64,000 nucleotides of DNA from Argyresthia goedartella (GCA_949825045.1 OX463814.1:33374383-33438382), one strand, 5' to 3'; shown: positions 1 through 11,804, numbered from the stretch's first letter. Numbers and translations are program-made. The notes: generated by a model from the letters alone, not told the origin.

Positions 1-1120
1 CCCTAATAGCAATTTCCGTGAATTATCCTGCGATGACTAAAACTGTAGAGTAATTCTCCATTCATACAGAATATTCAACAAAAATATTCACTGATTTCAA
101 ATAGTTACAATTTTTGTATAGAACTACAGCGACCTATGAACCAATCAGATTAAGTGACTATCTACTGAAATTTTCGGTAGATTTCTTCTTAGAAAATGCG
201 ATGGATTGGATGGATAAGCCCAGTAAAGTTGAAAACCTGCTATTTAACCGAATAGCAGTTAAATCTTAAACATCTTTACAAAAAGTGCAACCCAGCGTAA
301 TTGCATCCAGTAGAGTATACGAACTCGCATGGATATAACTCGTCTAATCACGTTGCCAGAGGTCAAGGAAGGAACGAAGGGCATTAATTGTAGGAATTAG
401 ATTAAAGACCCGGTCTCCGTAGTGAATTGTGCAGGAGGGGTGATTCCGGATCGGTGGCGGGTAGCAAGACAAGATAAATCTTGAACTTATTAGTCCTTTG
501 TTTTATTTGTATCTATAGTCCATGACAGGATTGGTGGGAAAGTGGTAATTGCGGAGTTGGTGACGTCCCGCACTTCCGGAAAGGCCCTATTATCCCTTAA
601 TCGGTCATGGGGAAATATATTCCCATATAATTTTCAACGTTATGGCTTAGTAATAAATGCGAAAACCAATGAAAAATTACCTACTTCCAGGTGCTATTAA
701 GGCGATACAATATGTTTTTTTTTTCGAATCCATTTATACTATAAAGTCATCTACAGATTTGATTTTTGGGTTAACGTTTCTTGAGTAGATTAAGATTTTC
801 ACTGAAGAAAAACGCGATTGCAGATGCGATGCGATGCGATGCAGTTTTCTCGAAAAATTTAATCACGAAAATACCTTCAAATTGTTTAATTTCTTCCTGT
901 TATTCTGAAATCCTAACTAATTTCATTACAGAATTGCATTAAAAATGTGGATATTATGTATTTATCTCTCATTGAAAATATTTTTGACAAAATAGCGTAG
1001 TTTATTTTTAAACAATTTGCATATGAGCTACGTTATTTTAGTTTGAGTCGGGCACATTATTTGCGCTCTCTGTACTTTCATATTTGCAAGTAATTAGCGC
1101 TGTCACTTTGTTTACATTCT
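1..1120. other. spacer, no gene seen
   Basis: AT-rich DNA with no supported coding region. A four-copy GATGC pentamer lies at 823-842. About 511-606 resembles the block at 44,836-44,955 (shared GTGACGTCCCGCAC) and is probably the edge of a dispersed repeat. Confidence 0.5.
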
Positions 1121-1126
1121 TCCGTT

Positions 1127-1145
1127 TATATATATATATATATAT
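1127..1145. repeat. (TA)n microsatellite
   Basis: Uninterrupted TA dinucleotides directly upstream of a SINE copy. Confidence 0.9.
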
Positions 1146-1184
1146 CTTTTTTGTTATCAACTATAGTGCTGCGCCAGCCCGCAT

Positions 1185-1440
1185 CGTCACTGTTTAGCCT
1201 AGTGGGTACTGAACCTGCCTACAAACTGACGGATATTGGTTCGAATCCCGGTAAGGGCAAACATTTGTGTGATGAGCATAAATATTTAATAATTAGTCTT
1301 GGTTGTTTTTTATGTATTTACATAAGTATTTATATATCTATTAACTTTGTCGTCGTCTAGTAACCATAACATAAGCCTTATTGAGCTTACTAAGGGGCTA
1401 GTTCAATTTGTGTGAGATTGTCCTCTAATATTATTTAGAG
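1185..1440 (+). repeat. tRNA-derived SINE, family A
   Basis: The head carries a polymerase III A box (TAGCCTAGTGG, 1195-1205) and B box (GGTTCGAATCC, 1238-1248). A shared body follows, with landmarks TTTGTGTGATGAGCATAAAT and GTCGTCTAGTAACCATAAC. Related copies lie at 12,365-12,575 (+) and 15,625-15,840 (-), which supports a mobile SINE and not a tRNA gene. Confidence 0.85.
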
Positions 1441-1845
1441 GGAGTTAGAGGCAATATTCTTGAAATTATAAAATCTTACTTAAGTGTAGGAAACAAATGA
1501 CTCAAATAAACAAAATTTGCCCTAACAATAAAAAGGATATAAAATACTATTCGAAGGCACTAACTGTGACTTTTGGTGTACCATATTTCACTTTCTTATA
1601 TAATTATATTAATGACCTCCTCAAAGTAACAAAAATCCCATGTTTTTATTTGCTGATGACAGCACTGTTGTATTTAGACACGAAAACCTCGAAAATCATC
1701 AGATAAATATTAATAACGCACTAGGTTTTATAATAGAATGGCTAAGAAACAACCTTAACCTTAATATTTTTGTAGGACTTGCTTAATCTAATTTGTCATT
1801 TGTATTATTGTATAATTTGACATTCCATAAAAAATATTTTCATTA

Positions 1846-1886
1846 TTTTTGCCTAATTTAAATTGTCAATTTAAATTAGGCAAAAA
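1846..1886. repeat. perfect 20-bp palindrome, 1-nt centre
   Basis: Arms 1846-1865 and 1867-1886 are exact reverse complements around a single T. It lies in the 3' UTR of the LINE fragment. Confidence 0.95.
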
Positions 1887-2075
1887 ATAATAAAAATACA
1901 TCATCAATAGGCATTATAATTATTACTATTAACTGATCTCTCGATGTGGCTTTTTCATATTTCTGTTTTATAATTGTATTTTTCATAAAATTTGCACATC
2001 CTTAAAGGATAAAATATAGTTAAGTTCACAAATTGTACATAACATCATAAACACCTATATTTATAATAAATATCG

Positions 2076-2173
2076 TTGACTTTGACTTTGACTTTGACTT
2101 TGACTTTGACTTTGACTTTGACTTTGACTTTGACTTTGACTTTGACTTTGACTTTGACTTTGACTTTGACTTT
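2076..2173 (+). repeat. (TTTGAC)n LINE tail
   Basis: About 16 uninterrupted TTTGAC units (98 nt) close the LINE fragment. Read as protein it gives a meaningless Thr-Leu repeat, so I annotate no gene here. Confidence 0.95.
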
Positions 2174-2174
2174 A

Positions 2175-2740
2175 TTTATATTTATCGATTCCGATCTTGC
2201 TGAAGTTGAAGCTTGCCTTTGTACTTGTTTATTTAAAATGAGATCGGCTGCTTTGTGGTCTAAATTAAACGGCTAATTCCAAAAATGGAAAATTTTGACA
2301 TTGAACGCAAAAAAATATTTCGGATAAAATGTTCACAAACTAGAAAAAGAATAACCAACCAAATGATACCTACAGGAATAGAAAAATAGATGGAACATGT
2401 TTACATAGAAGTCGGGAGTAACGAGTGACAAAATAAAATTCCTATGTGCTTCCTGCGATTATTTTTAGTTTAAGTATTTTTTATTTTGATTGTGATAAAT
2501 AAAATATTAGTTTAACTACCGCCATCGACTACTCACAATGGCCATTAAACATGACATGGGCAGTATATATATAAATATTGTGGTTGAATTGGCTAAGGTA
2601 CTTTTGGTTGAAATCAATAAAATATTAGTTTAGATAAAAATGTGATAATATTAAACCTTATTTTGTGTCGTGTGCCTTTTTTGTTACTATCGCCATCGAT
2701 TATCTCTTTAAAAATGGCCATTAAACTTGACATGGACGGA
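2175..2740 (+). repeat. dispersed repeat R (about 550 bp, two partial units)
   Basis: Landmarks are TTTATCGATTCCGAT, GGAAAATTTTGACATTGA, a block with AGTCGGGAGTAACGAGTGAC, then TTGTGATAAATAAAATATTAG and AATGGCCATTAAAC. The last two recur at 2620-2740 as a second partial unit. Related sequence is at 10,120-10,900 and 44,836-45,310. No coding capacity was seen; class unknown. Confidence 0.6.
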
Positions 2741-2878
2741 ACCTATAAATAGATTTCATTGTCTAGATTTAGTGAAAAAAGCCACCGCGTAAACACAAAT
2801 TGAAGCAGTAGCCATGAACGAAATCAGTCGGACCACATGTGCTCTTACGAGATTAGTTCTCACTATCAATCTCAGCTA

Positions 2879-2910
2879 TAAATAATAATAATAATGATAA
2901 TAATAATAAT
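2879..2910. repeat. (AAT)n microsatellite
   Basis: Trinucleotide AAT/TAA run with one interruption, adjoining the 3' end of the minus-strand SINE. It could be the SINE tail. Confidence 0.85.
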
Positions 2911-2924
2911 ACCTTGGAAACTAT

Positions 2925-3180
2925 TTACACATATTGATCTAGCCCCAAACTAGGATTTCCTGTATCTTGGGTACTAGACAACGATACTCGTAATTATATA
3001 GATAAATATTATACTTAGATAGATAAACAACCATGACTAGGGTACAAACATCCGTTCTCATCAAACAAATATTGGCCCCAACCGGGACTCGAATCCGGTA
3101 CCCTTTGCTTCGTAGGCAGGGTCACTGCCTACGAAGCAAATATTACGAACCCGGCCATTCGGGTCGTCGTAATATTTACC
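2925..3180 (-). repeat. tRNA-derived SINE, family A2, with internal inverted duplication
   Basis: On the minus strand the head reads GACGACCCGAATGGCCG, and a B box (GATTCGAGTCCC) follows. The body has the same GTACCCAAGATACAGG landmark as the copy at 55,711. Compared with that copy, this one has extra sequence between the A and B boxes that is an inverted copy of neighbouring bases (arms 3104-3119 and 3125-3140, then 3139-3176). Confidence 0.8.
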
Positions 3181-3940
3181 AAATGACGGATTTATATATA
3201 AAAATACGTCGTCATTGGGCATTCGTGAGCCCGCCCAGGGAGAAACTTACTTTCGATAAAAATAAGTTATCTCAGTTTCATACCCTACCACACAGGGAAA
3301 CGCCCTTTCCTCGCAAGCCATAATGATTGAGCCTACCTCAACGCAATCAAGGGGCGATGGTCATCCTAAACTGTTATCTTGCATGTCACTGAAGGCAGAG
3401 GGGTAACGTTATGGCGTCCTTACGCAAGACTCCTTGATCGTTGAGATCGCAGATTTTTCAGATTTAGCAAGAAAAAGTGGTTCCGTTGTAGCAAGTAATA
3501 ATGTGACTGGATGTTTATGTTGTAACTTTGTTTTTCATAGTGTTTGTATGAATGACAAAGTTATCTTTGCGGTTTTTAATAAATGTTTTATATCTTAAAA
3601 ACTGCTCATTTTATTTTTTTCAAATAAATTTTCGTTGAAAATGTGTATTGAGATACACAGCATATATTTCTTGTAGATTTTCACTTTCTTATTTTCAAAG
3701 TTAGAGGGGGGGGGACACATTTTTCCACTTTAGATCTTTAACGATTTACTTTGAGGAAAAATGGTTTCAGTTATCTCAACGTCATTTTATACATATATAA
3801 GACAACCCACACATATAGTACGTATACTGTAAACCGCTATACGATTTTATACAAAAATTGAAAAATTAAAATAATTAAACTACTACTAATTAAACTATGC
3901 ATGGAACTAAAAAATATTTATTTTATTTTAGTTCCATGTT
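3181..3940. other. spacer, no gene seen
   Basis: Only short unsupported reading frames. A C-tract/T-rich stretch near 3,700-3,725 and an imperfect CATGGAACT...AGTTCCATG inverted repeat at about 3,899-3,940 are the only structure noted. Confidence 0.4.
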
Positions 3941-4065
3941 TCAACCAACAATATACCAAGTTTCAACTGTGTAGTCCTAATAGTATGCATAAAGTTGCTG
4001 TGACATACGGACGGAAAGACGAACAGACAGACTTGACGAAACTATAAGGGTTCCTGAATCAATCA

Positions 4066-4356
4066 ATCAATCAAATCTCTTTAATAATGTAGGTATTTAC
4101 ATATACTTAGCAATCATAATTTTTTGCTTACTTCTCTACATTGGACCACTGTGGGAGAAGAAGGGCGTAGAAACTCCCACAGATTGATTTTTAGATCTCT
4201 TTTAAGAATTGCTCGTCCTTAACTAATACAAATATTTCATTATGAATTATGATAATTATTACGCAGGACTAAATAATTACAAAATTATTAACAGCAAGGT
4301 CTGTGTTGAGCCAGATAAACCCCATACAGTCCCGTCATTTAAGATTCCATTTTAAT
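4066..4356 (-). mobile_element. LINE 3'-end copy (TTTGAC-tail family)
   Basis: It matches 8050-8340 and 11,805-12,050 along its length, with shared blocks ACCACTGTGGGAG, CGTAGAAACTCCCACAGATT and GCAAGGTCTGTGTTGAGC. On the minus strand its 3' end (low coordinate) ends in ATTGATTGATTGATT, a variant short-repeat tail. Only 3' UTR is present. The 3940-4065 flank (GACGAAACTATAAGGGTTCC) looks like an edge of another dispersed repeat. Confidence 0.7.
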
Positions 4357-4384
4357 TATTCAAAGTAATCATATTTGTAACTTA

Positions 4385-5295
4385 TCAGTTAATATATGTT
4401 ATACCACCCCGGGACATTGCCGAGGCTAAGGTTCCCATGACGCTTGCAGCATTTCCCCGCTGCACAGCCAGGGAGATCCTTTTCATCAGAAATGCCCCAG
4501 AGCGGTAGTCAAAACCTCTATCCCTTAGACGGCGCCCCAGATCCTTAATAATCTTCCCTTGTGTCCCCCAAACCCCAGTAGTCTCGAGCGCAAGAGGCAC
4601 AAAGATGTAGTTTCCCGTGATTGCGGCATACTTAAGGGACTTCTGTCTTGCGGCTGACTCGGCTGCTGCACCAGCGCGGGCCGCCGTCGACCCGACATGG
4701 GAAGCTGCAAAGGTGCAGATGCAGGTCGCATCCCATAGCAGGGAACTTCCTCTCTCCCAAGGTACCAGGGTCAAGCCGTCCGGACGCTTCCCATCCGACC
4801 GGCACAAACGTTGGCCGATACCAATGCCCTACGAACGATGTCGTTTATTGCGTGGTGCCGCGGAAACCTGCCAGCGCTCCTGGTACAATGTAGGCCATGG
4901 CGACCTAACTCATTGACCCATGCCCCACAAACGCATCGATGCGGCTGGCAGATAGTGCAGCCCAAACGCAAAGCGACTGCTACGCGCAAACTGTCGTCGT
5001 CCAGGAAAGTTCCCAGCTGGAGAGAAGGCATTGCGTGCAGCCACAACCCCGAGTCGGACTGATAAACGGCACGCAGGCGCGCCAATTCCGGCCCCGAACT
5101 ATGAGCGAGGAGATCATCACGGATGACTTCGCGCACGACCTCATCCCAGGAGCGCTGACTATACAGCCTTTCCGGCAGGTCGCTTCCAGGACACCGGGCA
5201 CGCAATAAGCCTTCTGCCTCCCCCGCAAAAGGAATGCGGAACCCGTCACCATGTATACCCAAGATGTGAGTAACGAGGTCCACAACACCATGCAA
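4385..5295 (-). pseudogene. GC-rich transposon ORF remnant, nuclease-like C-terminal module
   Basis: Two overlapping minus-strand frames (about 5295-4771, then 4807-4385) read as one protein broken by a frameshift near 4,800. The first half contains CQPHRCVCG, then a GLHC..SAGRFPRHHAIND zinc-binding-like block. The second has DGKRPDG, LLWDATC and LETTGVWG, then RISLAVQRGNAASV. This module recurs next to reverse transcriptases in invertebrate mobile elements, as I remember it. The RPD...WDATC...ET spacing suggests a PD-(D/E)XK nuclease fold, but that is inference. The stretch is far more GC-rich than its surroundings. The N-terminal part is missing, and no catalytic RT is seen beside it. Confidence 0.65.
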
Positions 5296-8045
5296 TTCCT
5301 TGTTTCTCTACGGAACCCTAACTAGCCAGTATAAAATGGCCGCCTTGGTAAGAAGTTGGCCGTCATCCGTCCTAAAATACAAGTGCTATACTAGTTTTGA
5401 AGTATAGACCGATGAAAAAGTACCAAACCTGCCTTACAAACCAATTCGTCACCGCCCTAATCCTCAATAAAAAAACTGTTATAAATATAAAGAGGACAAA
5501 GTTGCTTCAGTATCCTTACAAAAGCCAAAATTACGACTGCAAAAAATCTTCTGCATTTGTCCTGAAAGATCTTTAGGGCAATTCGTTCCAAGTTGCGGTA
5601 ACAATATTTGTACTTTTCACAGAACTCCCGGCCCGCATACTGTCCAGTCACCAATTAAAATGCATACACTTTTGAGAAACGTCCGCCCAACAATGCTTCT
5701 AATGATTTTGTCACGGGTTCTAAAGTAATAATTTTGAAGGATCTACAACGACCATTGTTTACGTGGAAGTGGTTAGTCTAGCTCGTGGGGCTTGGCATCG
5801 GTGATTTATATGCGTCTTTTGTTTTTGGCTGTTTACCCAGTGTTCTGTATCAATGGCAAAGACCCGGTTAGGTCGTTATTCTTGCATTGTACCAGTGGTA
5901 TTGTCTACGCAATGACATCGTTAGTAAGTTAGCGGGTGGCCGAGTGCATTGATATTCTATTGGAGACATGATAAATCTTCGACTGACGCCTTTTCTAGAA
6001 CCCATTCAAATTGTCTCGATTACTGCACGTGATTTTGTATGTAAATCGACGTTTTGTTGTTCGTTGCGCGTGTGATGTGTAAGTGGTAGCCGAAGATTGA
6101 ATATCAATGTTTTTTTTAAGAGAAATATTGCCGTGATATTTATAATCTTTCCTACAACTTCACAATACTATTCCATTTTTTTCCGGGTCTCATTCACAAT
6201 AATATCTTTGTCACAAAAAAGGTGTGCAACGATGATATATTGCGTTAAGAACAACAAAGGAACATCTCTTTCATATGTCAAAATAAAACGATATCAACCC
6301 ACGCGTAACATGGGAACAAAATGCTCGTACAAACTGAGAGTAGGAACGCCACAATCTACAAAACTTCCATATAAATCCACACCTAACTCACAGTATACTC
6401 ACGAAGCTTTACTAAAATTTTCTGTACTGCGGTTCCGTAAACCTGAATTGGGACGGTCTCGAAAGTCGTTTATTGTCACATGAACTCCGAAATTCTTTAT
6501 ATCGATTGGTCCCAAAGCTTATTACTAAACCCGTACTATTGTTGCTGAGGCCGGGTGATCTCTGATGTTTCCTATTGTGTTTAGGCAGTGTTGAACAATG
6601 ATTGACCATTACAGAAAAGGTCTTTGTTGATGGCCAGGTGAATATTTTTTACAGAATATCCATTGGTGTGATGTGTGAAATAGTTTTGATATAGACTGCT
6701 ACTTTGACAATTATTTAAGGGTTGGTGGAAGGTTTATTACTTTATTGATAGTGAGCAGCTGCATTCTTCAAAACCTTCAAATGGGCCCACTTAATGGGCT
6801 TTCGGTGTCGCTTTACAGTAAATAAAACATGCAAGACTGAAAGCACAATGCCTACCAGTCGAAAGAAGACCACCTTTACATTTTTGTAGCAAACTCACAC
6901 GAAATTCAGGCAACGTAAAGTTTAGGCATGTAGTTTTCGATATCCTGTCGACAGTACCATCTCAAACTTGCTACCCGTAAAGATATCAAGTGACCACTCA
7001 CTATACGAAATGCAAAACGTTGCCAAATAGCCTCTCACCATTATTTAATTTGAGAACTCGAAATAATTTAAATATTGTAGAGCCCTTCAAGAGATTTTAC
7101 GGGCAATCCACAGAATTACAAAGCTGTTAATGATGTACTGAACGTTGGATCGAGTCCAGCGGAACTATAAAAGTTGTATGACTATAATATTATAGTAATG
7201 GCTGGCTTACTCACATAAATTAAACCACCTAATGAGTGGTGAACCAAAGGAGAACTAGATACTTTTTAAAAAAATCTGTGTCCTCAATGTAGTGCAGTTT
7301 CTCAGCTCACCCAAAACATTTTTCATGTATAGGTGGGCCAAGACTGGCTTTGGCTTGTAGAGTTCACAAAACAACTTATATAACTGTTGTCTGTGATCTC
7401 ATGCTTTACAACTTATAATTCATAAATATTTCGGCATGATTTTTGTACTGAAGAGTGCTAGTCAAATAGATATACATCGTGCAGTCATGTTCGCTCGCTT
7501 CCAACATCAACAAAGTGTACCGCCAATGAACAGAACAATAAATTCCACCAGTAGAGACCAGCACAGCAGCAGCTCTGAGTAATTCGTTCGTTCTGTTGGT
7601 TTTTGTGGCGGACTCTAGCAGCGCAGAAAATTAAGCCACCGCTGTTAGGGTTGGGCTATAGAAAGGGAATATTGGCGAGTGGTTAAGAGGAACTGTAGGT
7701 GCAACTCAGATGAAATTATCGGTGGTTCTTCAACGAGAGTCCTATTTCCATAAGACGAAAGCGTGCAGTTTATCATAGGTAAATTCTCAATTTTGTGGGC
7801 AAATGACCTGTCATTCGCCATTGCTTACACTCAAAGATAGATATCTTTGAGTGTAAGCAATGGCCAAGACTTTTTGAACTCAGGATTATATAAAGAACTT
7901 GGCACCCAATTTTTTTATCGAACTTAATTGAACTTGGGGGCAAAGACAATGTAATATGACCTGGAAATTGGGTTTCAATGAGCGTCCCAACTCATCTTGT
8001 ACCTACATTATACGTATTATTTGTCCATTCCGTGACGTTACGTTC
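5296..8045. other. spacer, no gene seen
   Basis: Short open frames (for example 6097-6483) have no recognisable domain and no splice support. Apart from the palindrome at 7817-7864 nothing stands out. Confidence 0.4.
7817..7864. repeat. perfect 23-bp palindrome, 2-nt centre
   Basis: Arms 7817-7839 and 7842-7864 are exact reverse complements around GA. Confidence 0.95.
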
Positions 8046-8049
8046 ATCA

Positions 8050-8600
8050 AAGTTAAGTCAAAGTACTTTATTACTGCAGATATTTACATATACTTACTTA
8101 GAAAACGTTATTTTTTGCCTCTTCTCTAAATTAGACCTCTGTGGGAGGAGAAGGCCGTAGAAACTCCCACAGATTGATTAAGATTTCTTTTAAAAATTGG
8201 TTGTGCTGAACTAATATAAATATGAAAAATTTAATTATTATGATTAATAAGCAGGAATAAATAATTGCAAAATTATTAACAGCAAGGTCTGTGTTGAGCA
8301 AGATTAACCCAAAAAGTCCCGTCATTTAACTAATCTTGAACACTGTAATATCCCTTTTTAGACAAAGTCGCTTTAAAATGCTTTTTAAATTACTCAAATA
8401 GCGATTTCAAAATCTCCAGAGTTATCTTGTCGTAGTAGAAAATGCACTGACCCTTGAAAGAATTGCTAAACTTCGCGAGTCTAAACCGGGGCGCACATAG
8501 TCTGTGATTATTTCTTAGGTTAACATCAGTAGTCAGATTATAGCCCCATCCCAAAATCCACCGCCAAACTGCACCGAAACTCAAGTGATCCAACCTGACA
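8050..8600 (-). mobile_element. LINE 3' end: ORF2 C-terminus plus 3' UTR
   Basis: Minus-strand codons near 8520-8390 read NLRNNHRL...FSNSFKGQCIFYYDKI. This corresponds to the RNKHKL...SFMGHCIRFYNKI block of the better-preserved LINE at 19.2-20.0 kb. The 3' UTR (8340-8050) matches the copies at 4066 and 11,805, linking those orphan 3' ends to this ORF. The 3' terminus reads TACTTTGACTTAAC, a short TTTGAC-type tail. The copy is 5'-truncated and inactive. Confidence 0.75.
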
Positions 8601-9009
8601 GGCTTTTGCCGCTAGTTTGCGGGCAAAAGCTGTAAAATGAGTTAAAACTGTTTAGTGAGAGATAAAGAGTGTGAGTAAACAAGCGTTTAGTGTTTGTAAG
8701 TATTTGTGGAAACACATTGCGGTCGGGAGTTGCGTTTGTGACTACAAATGCAATTGCAATGCTTGATTGAAAATAAAATTGAGAGAAGATTTAGGTCCGA
8801 ACATTTGACCGAAATGTTATTATTGTAATGGTTGAGTCAAAAAGAATCTATAGAATAATCTGGGGTTTGGCCTTACAAAGGAGGAAAAAACTAAACATTA
8901 ATTTAAGCGTCCGTGGCCTAGCGCTATTCGCACTTTGGAAACGATCATGCTGGTAGCAACATCTGGCTGAGACGGATACTGGATGGATGTCCGTTTCTAT
9001 GTGGTAATT

Positions 9010-9540
9010 GTTTCGGGCGCTTCAGTTTTTCGGAGGACACGTTGAGCTGTAGGTCTCGGCTACTATCGCTTCTCGGTGGTAGTAGTCGTAAAGCTGGTCA
9101 GAAGCCCTAATAGGGCAGCTTGAAAACATCTGACAGTCGGGTTGGCCAGTAGACCGACACCCCTCCATCAACCCGCACTGAGCCAGCGTGGTGTAGTATG
9201 GCTCAATCTTACTTATGACATAACATTGCGCCACGCCTTTTCCCATACGGGGTGGCAGAGGCACAATTGTGCGCACTTAGAGCTAGCCCACCGCCGCAGC
9301 TATGGAGTAATGAAGGTTCCCTCACGATTATTGCCATCACCGCTGGAAGGTCCGTCTAATGTTCTTAATATAAATTAATTATCTTATGGGTACATGGCCA
9401 GGAATCGAACCTGGATCTCCTGTGTGAGAAGCAAGCGTGAAACCACGGGGCTTAATGTTACTCGAATCCGGGTAAAGGCCGGTGCTCCTCGGTGCTGACA
9501 TTAATGGGCTACATTATTATTATTTTATATTATTGTATTA
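9010..9540 (-). repeat. tRNA-headed dispersed repeat, family C
   Basis: The head on the minus strand (about 9465-9390) has a B box inside CAGGTTCGATTCCTGGCCATG (seen here as its reverse complement with small changes). The body runs leftward to about 9010. Its GGCTCAGTGCGG...ACGACTACTACCACCG portion is shared, inverted, with 42,005-42,300. Reading frames over it in both places (9022-9276 minus, 42,039-42,269 plus) are repeat sequence, not genes. Confidence 0.7.
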
Positions 9541-10119
9541 TAAATTTTAATCATTTATTAGTTCATTAGTAGAACGAGTTCAAACGTTTGAAAATTTTTA
9601 AACCTCCGGCTAAACCAGATTAATTAAAAAGGTAACAACGTAAGCTTAACCGAAACCATTTCATGCAAGAGCTAGCAACGTCATCTCTGAGGGAATTGCT
9701 CGATTTCCACCGAAACAGCAGTACGAGGGATTGTATCAAAAACATGCGCCGGTTCACTACTAAAATTTAGGTTGTTCGTGTTTGCTTGAGAGCATTTCTT
9801 ACTTAGATGGTGTTCAACTGTTTTCACAATTGTCTCCCGGAATGAAGCATCAAAATGACTCCATGAACCTTGAACTGTTAAAGTTGTAAAAGTCACAGTT
9901 AGAACGATTCCGCTGCAGGAGTTACAGTTACATTTAAGAGACTATATAACTACTACCCTGTGGCAGCTGTGTGTTTAAATTTGAGAGACTTGAGTTCAAA
10001 TGAACTTTAATACCTTGAACATAAAGATCGCTGATCTTTTAAGTGCTATGGACGTATAACTTGATTCGCCGACTATGTCGGGGCGCAAATGTACGTGATT
10101 ATCACAACACTATAGTTCA
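9541..10119. other. spacer, no gene seen
   Basis: No supported gene or repeat boundary seen. Confidence 0.35.
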
Positions 10120-10900
10120 CGTCAGGTTGGGGTGGCCATAGAGGAAAGAAGAAATCACAGAGGAGGTGATCAGCCACCACCAGTACACCCGCAAATGCTC
10201 TGAGTCATCTTCGTCCTCATCGACCTCGTTTATCGATTTCGATTTTACATATATTGAAATTTTCTTACCTTAGAAGAAACTAAACTTAATTTTATGTACA
10301 TTGTGTATTTTTTTTCTTTTTCATGATTCTCTTGTATTTTTATGTGTCATCGAGGTCTTTTTTCTTTTTCTTGTAGTTGTAATTAATAATTGTAAACAAA
10401 ATTGTGCACAAAACAAAAGCATGATGTGGTGACCTGTAAGTAAGTGAACATTTAGACACTGTTATGCAAGGTGTAATATTAATAATAATCTAATATCTGT
10501 TGGCTATCCTAAATAAATAAATTGCTTACGTTGATGCTTGTACTTGCACCTGTGTATTAAAATGGTAGAAATTACCTCTTCGTCATATATGACAAGGAAA
10601 AACAATGGTCCATTTTCGAGCTCGAGAACTTGCCAGGAAAGTATTGTGAAATTGTGACATCGAAAAGTTTCAAAAAACTTGTTGTAAAACTAGAAAATGA
10701 ATATTGGGCGAAGTATTGTAAAAAGAGATTAACATAGAAGTTGGAGAAACCAGTGACGAAGATTTCTAAAGTGTCACTAGCGATGATTACAGTGATTGAT
10801 TTGATTTGATTGTGATAAATTAAATATTAGTATAAATAAAAAGGTTTCAACGTTCATTTTGTCGTGTACCTTTTTGGTAACTATTGACATCGACGACATC
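10120..10900 (+). repeat. dispersed repeat R copy with internal insertion
   Basis: It shares TTATCGATTTCGATTTTA, CTTGTACTTGCACCTGTGTA, AATATTGGGCGAAG and TTGTGATAAATTAAATATTAG with the copy at 2175-2740. About 10,240-10,530 is extra and ends in AAATAAATAAATT, so a second element seems to have inserted. Confidence 0.5.
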
Positions 10901-11255
10901 ACTTGATCATCCCAACTTGACTTGAACAGTAGGTGTACCTGGTAGTAACTCAACGTATGCATTTAGAGCTCTCTCTCTCGCACTCGATTTCCATCGCCGC
11001 GCCACGGACGCGAATCGTGCGAGAATCTCGCGCTTACGGGGAAATTAACAACGCATTCGGTAAATTACACGACCCGGATGTAGTGCTGTTGTGGCGCGAG
11101 CAGTACAAATTGTTTAGTTACATTCTTCACAAAAGGCCCGGAGGCCCAAACTAAATTCAACCTTATTACAGTGACACGGACGCTGTCACCTGGCCTTTTA
11201 TTTTGCGAAGACTATAGATGGTCGATCTAAAATAAATATATAGTTTTTTATTAGG

Positions 11256-11433
11256 ATTCAGTTCCCGAAGGGTGCCAAAGGTGACCATATTACTAAGCCT
11301 CCGCTGTCCGTCTGTCTGTCCGTCCGTCTGTCACCGGGCTCTATCGGATCAACCGAAATTGCTAGAGAGCTCAAACTTTCATAGAATGTGCATTTCTGTT
11401 GCCGCAACAGCAACAAAATAAATAATGAACCAC
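11256..11433 (+). repeat. GTCCGTCTGTC-type repeat (family G), truncated
   Basis: Landmarks are GTTCCCGAAGGGTGCCAAA, ACTAAGCCTCCGCTGTCCG, a GTCTGTCCGTCCGTCTGTC run, then GCAACAACAAAATAAATAA-like sequence. This interspersed repeat is familiar from Lepidoptera. Fuller copies lie at 14,161, 45,373 and 54,940. Confidence 0.75.
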
Positions 11434-11447
11434 ACGCAATTGTAAAA

Positions 11448-11510
11448 CTTGGCTTCGTAGGCAGAGTTATTGCTGACTCGGCCATTTGGGTCATCAATTA
11501 CATGGCTATT
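11448..11510 (-). repeat. SINE family A2 head fragment
   Basis: The reverse complement reads GACCCAAATGGCCGAGTCAG...CTGCCTACGAAGCC, matching the tRNA-like head at 55,711. Only the head remains. Confidence 0.65.
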
Positions 11511-11804
11511 CTTTCGTTCTCCATATACAAAGGTGAAACATTCTCTAAGTATTGAATAACTTGCTAAAAGTATCCATAATTTTGCCAGGGCCACCCCGTA
11601 TGGAAAAATTCGTGACACTATGACATAGTCTTAGACCTAGAAGTATTATATTATATATGTGACATAGTCATCTTTTAATAATAATATTATTTACAAGTCG
11701 TACAAGAAAAAATGAATTATACATGAAATCATAGTGAAGTGTGTGTAATCATTATGTGTGTTTCGTACAGGTTTCATATAATTATTATAATTACTTAATC
11801 ATTA

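Larger units (their letters stand above)
1470..2173 (+). mobile_element. 5'-truncated non-LTR retrotransposon (CR1/Jockey group)
   Basis: The frame through 1570-1770 is broken. It first reads GVPYFTFLYNYINDL, matching the GVPQGS...LYINDL block of LINE reverse transcriptases. After a shift it reads LFADDSTVV, the catalytic FADD palm motif, then a FIIEWLRNNLNLN stretch. About 300 bp of AT-rich 3' UTR follows, and the element ends in an uninterrupted TTTGAC array. It is clearly dead: frameshifted and missing most of RT and the endonuclease. Assignment to the CR1/Jockey group rests on the RT fragment and the tandem-repeat tail. Confidence 0.75.

Noticed and set aside
2076..2276. Open frame with Thr-Leu repeats
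   Set aside because: It is the translated TTTGAC tail of a LINE.
9022..9276. 84-codon minus-strand frame, similar to the plus-strand frame at 42,039-42,269
   Set aside because: The similarity comes from a dispersed repeat present at both sites in opposite orientation; no domain and no start or splice support.
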